The translations under genes were made by a program, and so were the position numbers. The notes below the pieces were generated by a model. It saw only the letters and a list, made by a program, of their open reading frames with translations. It had not been told where the DNA came from and did not search any database. Below are positions 9,074-19,318 of a DNA stretch of 64,000 bases, piece by piece; within the stretch, counting starts at the first letter, position 1; every line of letters begins with the position of its first letter. The stretch comes from CAWATZ01 sp963784995. Its GTDB lineage: Bacteria; Planctomycetota; Planctomycetia; Gemmatales; Gemmataceae. The DNA is taken from positions 1,302,001 through 1,366,000 of the forward strand of contig CAWATZ010000006.1 of NCBI GenBank assembly GCA_963784995.1, given 5' to 3'.

Positions 9074-10095
9074 CTACCAACCGGCACCCAGCGCGTCTCC
9101 AAGACTGGGTGTACAGGCGGCCCACCAGATATTCCCCGAAATGCTGCTCGCGACGCCACGAACACTGCCATCGACCAGAACAACCTGGATCGCACTCGGG
9201 TGCGGAGTGCTGGCCGTCACGTAGTTGCAGTAGCCTGGAGCCGGCTGCACCTGGAAAAAAAGCGGGGGAGCGCCAGGATCAAGAGGGCTAGGGCCAACGC
9301 CCCAGGTGAGGGCCTTGTTGCCGACGCCAGCCGGATCCCCACGGCCTGGACCGAGGACCAATCGTAGGCGAAAATAGGCCAATTGGCGTGGCCGGGATTG
9401 GCCGATGGTTCATTCCAATCCCAGAGGCAGGCCCGCAAGTTCGGACCCTGGGGCATGAGTGTCCCATCGCAGACAGCATATCTCTCCGCATACAGGATCG
9501 TGTTGGACGACCCGTCAGAGCAGTCCCTGGGAAGCTGGAACTGTGGGGACCCGAAGATCTGGTAGTTGCCGGCATAGGAACAGGTGGCCCACAAGGACTC
9601 CCCCTCGCCTGCGTAGGAAGTGTCGGTATAGAGTTTGCCGTTGCCGGGGTCCGAAGGGCACTGATAGACTTTCACAACCTTCGCGCCGACGAAGGTAGCG
9701 GAGTTTCCGAAATTCGCTTCGCCGCTGTAGTAGGGCACACCCGGGTTCCCGCCATCAAAGTTGGCGCTTGTCGTGGAGGCGCTCCTGTAGAGGGGATCTT
9801 GTTCCACGTAGGGGAGCAGGTGGAACAAATGCGTGCCCCAGCCTGCTCCGCCCGCTGGCGTAGACGGATCTCCAGGGAACCAGCCGTAATAAAACGGGAA
9901 ATAGCCGATTGCGACGTTCACGTTCTGGGTGGCCAGGCCAATCTGCTTGAGGTTATTCTGGCACTGGGCACGTGCAGCGGCTTCACGCACCTTCTGGACG
10001 GCGGGCAAAAGCAGTCCGATCAGAATCGCAATGATGGCAATGACCACCAGCAACTCGATCAGCGTAAAACCGGACCTTGGCGACGTTGAGCGCAT
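9074..10095 (-). CDS. DUF1559 pseudopilin-like protein (copy C), one frameshift
   Basis: About 340 residues, starting at 10095 after GAGGAAGTC. Leader SPRSG|FTLIELLVVIAI, then LLPAVQKVREAAARAQC and NNLKQIGLATQ. The frame shifts near 9340, in a G run: the text passes from YDWSSVQAV to DPAGVGNKALTWG. The C-terminus has HPSAIQVVLVDGS, a correct H-X9-DG, and ends GDALGAGW. It is more divergent from copies A and B than they are from each other and lacks a lipoprotein partner, whose place is taken by the deleted clpX. Confidence 0.82.
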
Positions 10096-10467
10096 GACTT
10101 CCTCGGTAAGGGAGAATCCGTGGGCCAACCGAACTCTTCCACCCATCGACACGGGACAGGGGTTGCAAGGGTGGGCCCAATCAGCAAACGGAGGAGAATC
10201 GGCGCTGATTCTTCTCGGGGGGGCCAATGGCAGCGAGGGAATGTCTCCTTCATCGCCATCAGGGTCTTTCGCGACGTTGCGAGTCATGCCCCCTGGAAGG
10301 AACGATTACTGTTTTCGTGTTCACCAGGAATGTGAGAGCTGGATGAACAACTTTCATTTCTTAATATGAGCAATTGATGAGTCGGTTGCAAGTAGATACT
10401 TTCGTCTTTTCTCGTTTTTTTGAAAGTGTCCCGGCCGGGGTGGCTGAGCCCTGTCAATCGCCGCAAG
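10096..10467 (-). promoter_or_regulatory. leader of DUF1559 copy C
   Basis: Contains the conserved block at 10363-10392 and, from there to the start codon, sequence nearly identical to the leader of copy A (6439-6735), including GTGAGAGCTGGATGAACAAC on the plus strand. No open frame with conserved content is seen. Near identity of two leaders whose coding regions have diverged suggests recent conversion or selection on the leader. Confidence 0.5.
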
Positions 10468-10504
10468 CAAAAAACCAGGGCCGCCGGCATTGTCCCGGCG
10501 GCCC
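10468..10504 (-). terminator. Rho-independent terminator of clpX
   Basis: Minus strand: GGGGCCGCCGGG, loop ACAATG, CCGGCGGCCC, TGG, then TTTTTT. A strong GC stem and T run 28 bases beyond the clpX stop codon. Copies occur at 8731-8767 (good) and 6823-6849 (degraded). Confidence 0.85.
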
Positions 10505-10532
10505 CGCGGCGGCTCCCTGATTCCGGTCGCGA

Positions 10533-11836
<1,304 letters not shown>

Positions 11837-12020
11837 GCGGTCTCCTTTAACAGCCATCCCACCTGAGGGCACAGGCTGGGAGAGGATCTGGGGGGTAGCT
11901 TAACAATCAGGACGCTCCGGATGCGGTCACCAACAGCAACGGATTGTCCCGCAATGAGTTTCACCAGGAGATTTTTAGTTTACGGGTCGGCCGAAAAATC
12001 CTCAAGGACTTTCGCCACAT

Positions 12021-12485
12021 TCAGCCCGGCCGGATGCCGGTTTCGGGCGGTTGGGAAGGACCGGGCGGATTGTGCGGCGTTGCCGACGGTTCCGGAGCCG
12101 TGTCCGTCCGGGTCCGTTCGTCGGTGGGCGCTGGCGCCGCTCCGGGGGGTGCCTCCGGCACGCGCTCGCGAATTTTGCCTCCCAGGAGGGTCCGCAACTT
12201 GCTAAATTCCTCCTGGCTGATTTCGCCCTTTTCGTACAATGAGCGAAAATGCGTCAACTGATCGTTGGGGCTGGCCGACTCGCTCGGCCGCCGGCGCGTC
12301 CAGCGATTGACCAGGGCGATGACGATGGCCGCCAGCAGCAGGGCGGCAATCAGGTACAGCGAGGGGACCAGGAACGAGGGCTCCCCTTTGGGCGGGGCCT
12401 TGCGTGCCCCGGCCTGGGCGAGGAGGAACGGTTCGATGATACCGGCCGGGACGATGCCCATGAGCGACATCCCTGGAACGAACAT
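12021..12485 (-). CDS. small membrane protein with SHOCT-like segment
   Basis: 154 residues starting at 12485. One clear membrane helix at about 40-60 (LVPSLYLIAALLLAAIVIAL) is followed by basic RWTRRR. Next comes a short helical motif, FRSLYEKGEISQEEFSKLRT, which fits the SHOCT pattern (a 'length of linker, G-x-I-s-x-E-E-F' module found at protein ends), then a Pro-rich tail. An N-terminal hydrophobic stretch may be a signal or second helix. It follows clpX on the same strand after 184 bases. Function unknown; these modules usually mediate oligomerisation. Confidence 0.7.
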   Translation of the reverse strand: MFVPGMSLMGIVPAGIIEPFLLAQAGARKAPPKGEPSFLVPSLYLIAALLLAAIVIALVNRWTRRRPSESASPNDQLTHFRSLYEKGEISQEEFSKLRTLLGGKIRERVPEAPPGAAPAPTDERTRTDTAPEPSATPHNPPGPSQPPETGIRPG

Positions 12486-12773
12486 GCTCGCCTCGCCTGA
12501 AGTTCCCTTGCGTTGGTCTGGTCGGACTCTCCTGCCCCTGCGGGTTGGACGTCCTGCGGAGGACCGTTGGGCGTCATCTATTATACTGAGGCTCCCGAAG
12601 AGAGGATCGGTTTCTTGAGCCGGATTCGGCCTGCCCACCATTTCGCCCTCGCTACGGCAGGAACAAAGGCCCCAGAGAGCATTCCTGGCCGTCTCCATGC
12701 TGGTTGGCCTGGCTTGACCAGCCGGCGCGTTCCGCCATGCCCGCAAAGTCCGCCTCTCCGAGGTTGTCCGCCG

Positions 12774-13325
12774 ATGACCGTGATCCTGTACTGCCTGTCC
12801 GGGGCGACCTTCCTGACCCTGCTGGCCGCCTTCACCGCTGGTCTGCTTTTTCAGCACGACCACACCAACCTGGCGTTTTACCTGCACTTTTTCCTGGGTC
12901 TGTTCGCCGTCTCGCTGACGCTGGCGGTCCACTGCCTGGTGTTCATCTACTTCCTGGGCACGGGCCGCTGGGTCAAGGAGGTAGCCCAGGCCTACCGCAT
13001 CCCCGACGCGCCGCTGCCGAAGCTGACGCGCGAGCTGAAGCGCTGGACCTTCCCGGTGGCCCTGACCGCGATGCTGGTCGCCATCGCCACGGCCGCCGCG
13101 GGGGCGGGGGCGCAGCTGCAAGAATGGCCCTGGACCATCCACTTCAGCCTGGCACTGATAACGCTGCTTGTCAATCTCTGGGCCTTCTGGGTGGAGCTGC
13201 GCAACGTCCGCATCAACTCCGGGCTGCTCGACGAGGTGATGGTCGAGGTCGAGCGCATCCGGGCCGAACAGGGGCTGAACAGCAACACCGAGGCCCTGCG
13301 GCAGGCGGAACGGCGGGAGGAGTAG
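12774..13325 (+). CDS. four-helix membrane protein of unknown function
   Basis: 183 residues. Four hydrophobic helices: about 3-24, 37-60, 90-110 and 122-140. Several buried His residues (FQHDHTNL, YLHFFLG, VHCLVFIYF, TIHFSL) would suit metal or haem contacts but match no family I can name. The C-terminal 45 residues are charged and helical (LLDEVMVEVERIRAEQ), probably cytoplasmic. The ATG at 12774 begins the first helix. It diverges from the SHOCT-like gene at 12485. Confidence 0.65.
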   Translation: MTVILYCLSGATFLTLLAAFTAGLLFQHDHTNLAFYLHFFLGLFAVSLTLAVHCLVFIYFLGTGRWVKEVAQAYRIPDAPLPKLTRELKRWTFPVALTAMLVAIATAAAGAGAQLQEWPWTIHFSLALITLLVNLWAFWVELRNVRINSGLLDEVMVEVERIRAEQGLNSNTEALRQAERREE

Positions 13326-13404
13326 GGCCGGAACCTGGCGAGCCTTGAGCATCCCGGGAGAGGGGACCGCTCTGCCCCCCGCACGCCTGCGTGCGCTCCG
13401 GCCG

Positions 13405-13488
13405 ACAGGCCTGAAGCAATCCGGGCAAGGTGAGCATCCCCAGTCCGGTCTGTCCCAGGCGAAGCAGGGCATCACGACGATTGAGCAT
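13405..13488 (-). pseudogene. DUF1501 N-terminal relic
   Basis: From an ATG at 13488 the minus strand reads MLNRRDALLRLGQTGLGMLT and then LPGLLQA. This is the twin-arginine-like leader typical of DUF1501 proteins, after which homology stops. It may be the detached N-terminus missing from the DUF1501 relic at 15605-17120, or a separate remnant. Confidence 0.5.
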
Positions 13489-13654
13489 GGGGCACACCTC
13501 CGGAAGGAAACCAGGCAGATGAGAGCAGTGTAACAACTCCCGCCCGGTAAAGCGCGGGGAATGGGAAGCGTCTTTGCAGGCATCGCTGGGTGGTCGGGCA
13601 TGTTGATGGCTCCTACAACACCTCGGTCGCCACCTTCAGCGGAGCAACCCGGCG

Positions 13655-14997
13655 ATGAAAAGAAGGCCTCTCACGATCCAAGAGATCCTCCACTCGGCCG
13701 ACGCCTACCGGGAGAGTACGGGCTGCTGGCCCAACAAGGATACCGGCCTCATCACCGACATGCTTGGGGAAACCTGGGCCCGGGTGGACAAAGCCTTGCG
13801 TCTCGGCTATCGTGGGCTGCCCGGCGGCAGTTCCCTGGCGCAATTCCTGGCCGAAGCGCGGGCGCACGCAACATCAAGCAACTCCCTCCGCTCACCGAAG
13901 AGCAGATCCTCACCTGGGCCGACCGCCACAAGGAGCGGGAGGGAAAATGGCCAGCGAGGACGTCTGGTTACATTCCCGGGACCGATGGGGAGAGTTGGGC
14001 GACCGTCGATGGGGCCTTGCGAATTGGTTCTCGTGGGTTGCCGGGCGGCTCGTCCCTGGTTCGGTTGCTGGCCAGCCACAAAGGGGTCCGGAACGACAAG
14101 GCCTTGCCGCCGCTGTCCAGGGAACAGATCCTCGGTTGGGCGGATGCCCACCATGCGCACCGGCCGCTGGCCGGTCGCCAAGAGTGGTCCAATCCCTGAC
14201 GCTCCTGGGGAAACCTGGAAGGCGGTGGACATGGCTTTGCGTCTCGGGCGGCGCGGGATGCCCGGGGGCTCGTCGCTGGCCCTGTTGCTGGCCCAGGAGC
14301 GGGGGGTGCGCAATTACTGGACTCGCCCTGCCTTGTCCGTCGAGCAGATTCTGACCTGGGCCGATGCCCACCACGAGCGGACCGGGGAATGGCCCCGGAT
14401 GGAGACCGGCGGCCCTGTTTTCGAGGCTCCGCAAGAGACCTGGCTGGCCATCGACCAGGCCCTGAAACAGGGAGGTCGCGGCCTGCCGGGCGGCAACTCG
14501 CTGGCCCGGTTGCTCGCGGCGGAGCGAAACGTGCCCAACAGACACAAGCTCCCGCGCTTTCACGGGAAGGAGATCCTGGCCTGGGCGGTTGCCCACCACG
14601 AGCGGACAGGCGCCTGGCCCAACTTGAATTCCGGGCCGATCCCGGAAACCTGCGGGGACGACTGGGCGGCGGTCGATTGCGCCCTCGCAATGGCAATCGC
14701 GGCCTGCGAGGCGGATCCTCCCTGGCCCAGTTTCTCGCCGAGCGCGGCAAGAAGCGGAACCCGAAAAATCTTCCGCCGTTGACCAAGAAACAGATCCTGG
14801 CCTGGGCCCAGGCCTACCATGACCATACCGGGCGATGGCCCACCGCCAGGTCCGGCCCGGTCGCGGACGTCCCGGGAGAGACGTGGGGCCAGATCGATGA
14901 TGCGCTCCGCAAAGGCCGACGCGGCCAGCCGGGCGGTTCCTCCCTCCCCCGGTTGCTGGCCAGGCGACTCGGCGTGAGGAATCAGGCCAAGCGGTAG
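13655..14997 (+). CDS. six-repeat protein resembling homing-endonuclease-associated repeats, frameshifted
   Basis: After MKRRP the protein is six copies of a ~74-residue unit with the pattern EQILxWADAHHERTGxWP, then SGPI, then GETWxxVDxAL, RGLPGGSSLAxLLA and RGVRN. The opening I-L-x-x-A-x-x-x-H...T-G-x-W-P resembles the short helical repeat associated with homing endonucleases (HNH_repeat), which binds DNA as tandem modules. Frames change near 13855, 14175 and 14690; each time the repeat continues in another frame. Joined length is about 448 residues. No catalytic domain is present. DNA binding is an inference from the repeat likeness and its basic, glycine-rich turns. Confidence 0.6.
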
Positions 14998-15076
14998 CTC
15001 GACTCGGAGGGTGGAGTCCCAAGGTAAGCGGCTCGCCTCACAAATCGGGGTCCCACACGAACACCTCCTCACCGCG

Positions 15077-15115
15077 GGCGGCAACTCGCTGGCCCGGTTC
15101 GTCGGGGAGCAATAA
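15077..15115 (+). pseudogene. fragment of a seventh repeat unit
   Basis: Encodes GGNSLARFVGEQ and a stop, matching the GGNSLARLLA part of the repeats in the 13655-14997 gene. It lies 80 bases past that gene's stop and looks like a leftover from loss or gain of whole repeat units. Confidence 0.5.
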
Positions 15116-15128
15116 CCGCAATGACTGG

Positions 15129-15347
15129 TTAGGTCTCTGCCTGCTTCAGCACCGTGCTACCGCGAGCCACGGGCCACCAAGCGATCTGGTGAGGCTCATC
15201 GGGCGCCACCGGTTGCCCCGGGAACCGCTCTTCAAACACGACCCCTGCCCGGTTATGCTCGTCCAGCCAGTCCGCGTAGACGAGCCGGGAGGTGTTGTCG
15301 GCCGGGGTCGCCCGGATCGCTGCCACGAATGCGGCTTCCTCGTTCAT
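15129..15347 (-). CDS. stand-alone TIGR02996 module protein
   Basis: 72 residues: MNEEAAFVAAIRATPADNTS then RLVYADWLDEHN. The D-x-x-x-x-R-L-V-Y-A-D-W-L signature defines the TIGR02996 'repeat-companion' module, normally the N-terminal part of planctomycete proteins that continue into LRRs or other repeats. Here nothing follows except about 35 unconserved residues ending VLKQAET. The start at 15347 was chosen because the module always begins M-x-E-E/D. Probably a truncated paralogue, perhaps still expressed. Confidence 0.65.
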   Translation of the reverse strand: MNEEAAFVAAIRATPADNTSRLVYADWLDEHNRAGVVFEERFPGQPVAPDEPHQIAWWPVARGSTVLKQAET

Positions 15348-15604
15348 CCGAGTCCTCTGTGACCTAACGTACGGCATCGTGAAACACACTCAGCCAGCCT
15401 CTCCCGAATACCCTGGCCGGTGGCTGGCAGACGCCAAAATGCCCCTTGCTGGCATCATGGGGAGCATCAGGGACAGCTTCGGTCCTGTCCGCCACTCCCC
15501 AGAAAATGGCCGGCATGGCCGGCAGCTCTGGCAGGCTGTCTCCATCCGCTCCCGAGATGGTCGGTGGGCAAGCCAACGCCGCGCCTTCTGTCTGGACGGC
15601 AGAT

Positions 15605-17120
15605 TCACGCCAGCAGCTCCTGGATCACCTTGCCATGCACGTCGGTCAGCCGCCGGTCGATGCCGTTGTGCCGTACTGTCAGCTTCTCATGATCGATCCC
15701 CAGCAGGTGCAGCATGGTGGCATGCACGTCGTAGCACGCCGTCGCCTTCTGGGGCTCGGCCGGCTTGTACGACCACTCGTCGCTGGGCCTGTGGCTGATG
15801 CCGCCCTTGATGCCGCCGCCTGCGAGCCAGTTGGTGAACACGAATGGGTTGTGATCGCGGCCCTTGCTCCCCTGGCTGCACGGCATCCGGCCAAACTCCG
15901 TCGTCCACAGCACGAGCGTGTCGTCCAGCATCCCGCGCTGTTTCAGGTCCTTCAGCAGCGCCGCCGCTCCCGTGGCCATGCCCCGGCCCAGGGGCCAGTG
16001 GTCGCGGGCAATGTCCTCGTGCGAGTCCCAGTTGCGCCGCGGGAAACCATTGTCGGCCCCGCTCCAGATCTGGACAAAGCGGACGCCACGCTCAAGCAGC
16101 CGCCGCGCCACCAGGCAATTCCGGCCGAAATACTGGATCTCCTGTTTCTCGCTGACCTCCGTCTTGACCGCGATGTCCAGCGAGTCGAGCCCATACATCT
16201 TCCGGATCGCGGCCGGCTCCTTCGACAGGTCGAGCACCTCGGGAGCGATCAGCTGCATCTTCGCGGCCAGCTCGTAACTGCGGATGCGGGCGTCCAGCCG
16301 GGAATCGCCGGGCCGGTCCTGCTCATGCTTGCGGTTGATCTTCTCCAGGGCGGCCAGCAGCTCGGCATCGCCGGCGCGGGTGAGGCCGCTCTCCGCGGGG
16401 GGAACAGATCCGCGATGGGCGTGCGGGCGCTGGGCCGGACCATCGTGCCCTGATGCTCGGCGGGGAGGAAGCCGCTGCCCCAGTTCTTCGGCCCGTTGGG
16501 CGGGAAGCCGCGTGGGTCGGGCAGCACCACGAAGGTCGGCAGGTTGTCGCCCAGCCGGCCCAGGCCGCAGCTGATCCACGCCCCCATGCCGGGAAAGCCC
16601 GGCAGCACAAAGCCGGTCGCTTGCAGGAACGTTGCCGGCCCGTGGACGTTGGAGCGCGACACCATGTTGTGGATGAACGCCAGGTCGTCCACGCACGCCC
16701 AGGCGCCGGCGCGCCTGGGCCAGACCCTGCTTGCGGGCCAGCTCGGTCAGCACGCGCAGCTCCTCCGGCGTCGGGGATCGCCCCAGCGCCAGCCGATGGG
16801 CGGCGGTCACCTGGCCGGGGAGGTCCGCCGCCTGCTTCTCGACCCGGGCGGCGAAATGCTCGGCCATGCGCACCATGAACTTGTTGTTGAGCAGGGCCAG
16901 GGCCTGCACCGCCGTCAGCGTCTCGTTGCGCCGCTCCACCTGCAGCGACGGATCGGCACAATCCAGCTTCTCCGCGAACGGCTCCGGCACCGACCGCACC
17001 AGGAAGCGATAGACCGACCGCCGCTGGCTGGCCGGGTCGTCGGGGTTGTGTTCCTCGTACTTGTAGTGCGGCGAATGATCGTCCTTGAAACCGAACGTCC
17101 AGGTCGCCGCTGTGATGACA
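15605..17120 (-). pseudogene. fused relic: DUF1553 (PSD1) C-terminus joined to DUF1501 lacking its N-terminus
   Basis: The upstream part (17120 to about 16720) reads FGFKDDHSPHYKYEEHNP, RRSVYRFLVRSVPEPF, RNETLTAVQALALLNNKF and ALGRSPTPEELRVLTELARK, all from the C-terminal DUF1553 domain. Without a stop it runs into DUF1501 text (CVDDLAFIHNMVSRSNVHGP, GFVLPGFPGMGAWISCGLG), but about the first 100 residues of DUF1501, including its Tat leader, are missing. The rest of DUF1501 follows to 15605 (TTEFGRMP, GRDHNPF, LLGIDHEKLT). In planctomycetes these two genes normally lie in tandem, so one deletion removed the end of one and the start of the other. Single-base shifts occur near 16700 and 16400. 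Confidence 0.75.
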
Positions 17121-17161
17121 CGTCATACCCTCGAGCAGACTGCGCACCCAGATGAATGCAG

Positions 17162-19270
17162 TTAGCGGGCAACTTTGAGCCCAGGCGACGCTTTCTGTAA
17201 TTCGGCAACGCCTCTATCCGTTACTTGCGTGTTCTGAAGGCCAAGTGTCTGGAGAGACTTCATGCTGGCCAACTCCTTTAGCCCTCCGTCCGTCACTTGC
17301 GTGCTGTACAGTTTCAGCGACCGCAGAGACTTGAGCCCGGTCAATTCTTTCAGCCCTGTGTCACTCGCTTTCGTGTCGCCGAGGTCCAGCGACTGGATCA
17401 TCCATGCTCTGGGCGGAGCCTTGCCGGCCTTGCTGCCTGGCTACACGGTCAAAATCCTCGATGGCAACGCCTTGGCTGGCACGGACCACCGCCTCCAGGA
17501 GTCACGTCACACTAGCGCCGCACTGCTGCCGGGCAAGTCCTTGGTGGTCCTGGACCCCGCTCTGATGTTGGCTGTCGATGTCTTCCCCTGTGAGGACGGT
17601 CATGCACAGGAACGCTCTTTGCTGCCTGCTGTCCTGCAAACCGTGCAGGCTGGCGAGGCCTGGATTGAGGATCGCAATTTCTGCACCAGCGGTTTCCTCT
17701 TTGGCATCGACAACAAACAGGCCTACTTCCTGGTGCGTGAACACAAGGGCTTGTCCTGGCACGCTATCGGGAAATTGCATTACGTCGGACGCACGGAGAC
17801 TGGCGAGGTCTTTGAGCAGACGGTGCGGTTGGAGGATGGCAGTGGCAACATCCTGTTCCTGCGTCGTATCGTGGTGCATTTGGACCAACCGACAAGGGAC
17901 CGGTCTCAAACGCTTTCAGGAAGCAGTTCTGGATGTCTTCCACTAAATGCGGTTGATTCTCTTTGACCGTCAGGGCATAGTCGGCCTTGCGGGTCTGGAT
18001 CACTCTGGCGATTTCTTTCTGGAAACCGATGGCATCGATGGTGACCAAGGCTCCTTCCAGCTCCAGCATTTCCAGCAACCGCGGAATGGCTGTGATTTCA
18101 TTGGATTTCGCGGCCACAGCGACCTCGCCCAGAGACAGACGATTGGCACTGGCCCAGGCGCGAACAACATGCAACGGACACAGGTTGGCTGACCGCGAGC
18201 TACGCAGGGTCTTGCCGTCAATGGCGACGTGCGGCAGATGCAACAGACCGCACACGGCGCTGATCCACTGCGTGAAACACTTCTGGAAGACCTGCGGATC
18301 CAGGCGAGCGAAAACACGCTCGAAGGTGTCATGGGAAGGAATGCCATTGGGCAGAGCGAGGAACCGTTTCAGCCAGTCACGCCGGAGTTGAGAAAGGTAG
18401 GAGAGACTTGAATCCAGCCAACCCTTTCAGCCCTGTGTCCGTCACTTTGCTCGAGGAGAGGTCGAGGTCCCGCAGCGACTGCAGACCAGCCAGTTCCTTC
18501 AACCCTGTGCCCGTCACCTGCGTGAAGCGGAGATCCAGTGACCGGAGAAACCTGAACTCGGCCAACTCTTTCAACCCTGCATCTGTAACCCTCGTTTTAG
18601 CGAGATCGAGGGCTTGCAGCGACTTGAGCCTGGCTAACTCCTTCAGTCCGGTGTCGCCCACCTGCGTGAAGCTGAGACCCAGTGACCGGAGAAACTTGAA
18701 CTCGGCCAACTCTTTCAACCCTGCGTCTGTCACTCGCGAGGCACTGAGGTCCAACGTCCGAAGAGCTTTCAGGCCAGCCAGTTCCTTCAACCCGGCACCC
18801 GTCACTGGCGTGTTGGCGAGGGACAACTTCTGGAGAGCTTTCAGCCCGGCCAACTCCTTTAGCCCAGCGTCAGTCACTCGCGTGGTAGTGAGGTCGAGCA
18901 CCTGCATCGCTTTCAACCCTGCGATTTCCTTCAGCCTTGCATCTGTCACCCAGGTGCGGCTCAGGTCGAGACCGAATCCGGCTTGAGGCGCGGGCAACTT
19001 GCCGATCACTCCATCCTTCCATAAGCCGGTGTAAGCTGCTTGCCACACCGGGAACCGGAAGGCGGGCAGTTCCCCTTCCTTCCCCTCCTTGCCGAGCCGA
19101 AATGCCGGATTGCTGACCTCTTCCTCCTGTAACCAGCCGACTTCAGCTCCTGCCTTCGTCCAGACGACGATCTCCGGAGGCAACGGTCTCGGCGGCTTAT
19201 CCTGTGCCGCCCGCGCTGGATGGAACACGACAAGGCCAGCCGCCAACGCAACCACACACAGTCCACGCAT
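17162..19270 (-). pseudogene. secreted leucine-rich repeat protein split by transposase debris
   Basis: The N-terminal part (19270-18401) has a signal peptide, MRGLCVVALAAGLVVFHPAR, a ~75-residue head, then ten or so 23-24-residue LRRs of the form VTDAGLKELAGLKALQKLSL. It breaks off after LAGFKSL at 18401. The C-terminal part (17395-17162) resumes exactly in register as QSLDLGDTKASDTGLKELTG and ends LKVAR. The 1005-base insert is a multiple of three, so removing it restores one frame of about 370 residues. LRR proteins of this kind are abundant secreted planctomycete products of unknown partner. It follows the esterase gene by 48 bases on the same strand. Confidence 0.8.
17396..18400. mobile_element. 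composite transposase fragment inserted in the LRR gene
   Basis: Two unrelated transposase pieces face each other. Plus strand, 17403 to about 17895: VKILDGNALAGTDHRL, SLVVLDPALML, WIEDRNFCTSGFLFGI and YFLVREHKGL, an IS4-type DDE transposase lacking both ends. Minus strand, 18400 to about 17890: SHDTFERVFARLDP, VAIDGKTLR, SLGEVAVAAKSNEI, LVTIDAIGFQ and YALTVKENQPHLV, an ISAs1-family transposase lacking both ends. Clear terminal inverted repeats or a target duplication were not found, so the original element ends are lost. Neither piece can encode an active enzyme. Confidence 0.75.
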
Positions 19271-19318
19271 CGCAGGTCTCCAGGGAGGAAAGTGTCCCGA
19301 CCAATGCAGCCGGACATC

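Noticed and set aside
12021..13601. A 526-codon minus-strand frame covering 12021-13601
   Set aside because: Only its last 154 codons (from 12485) carry protein-like features; the rest is antisense to the membrane protein gene at 12774.
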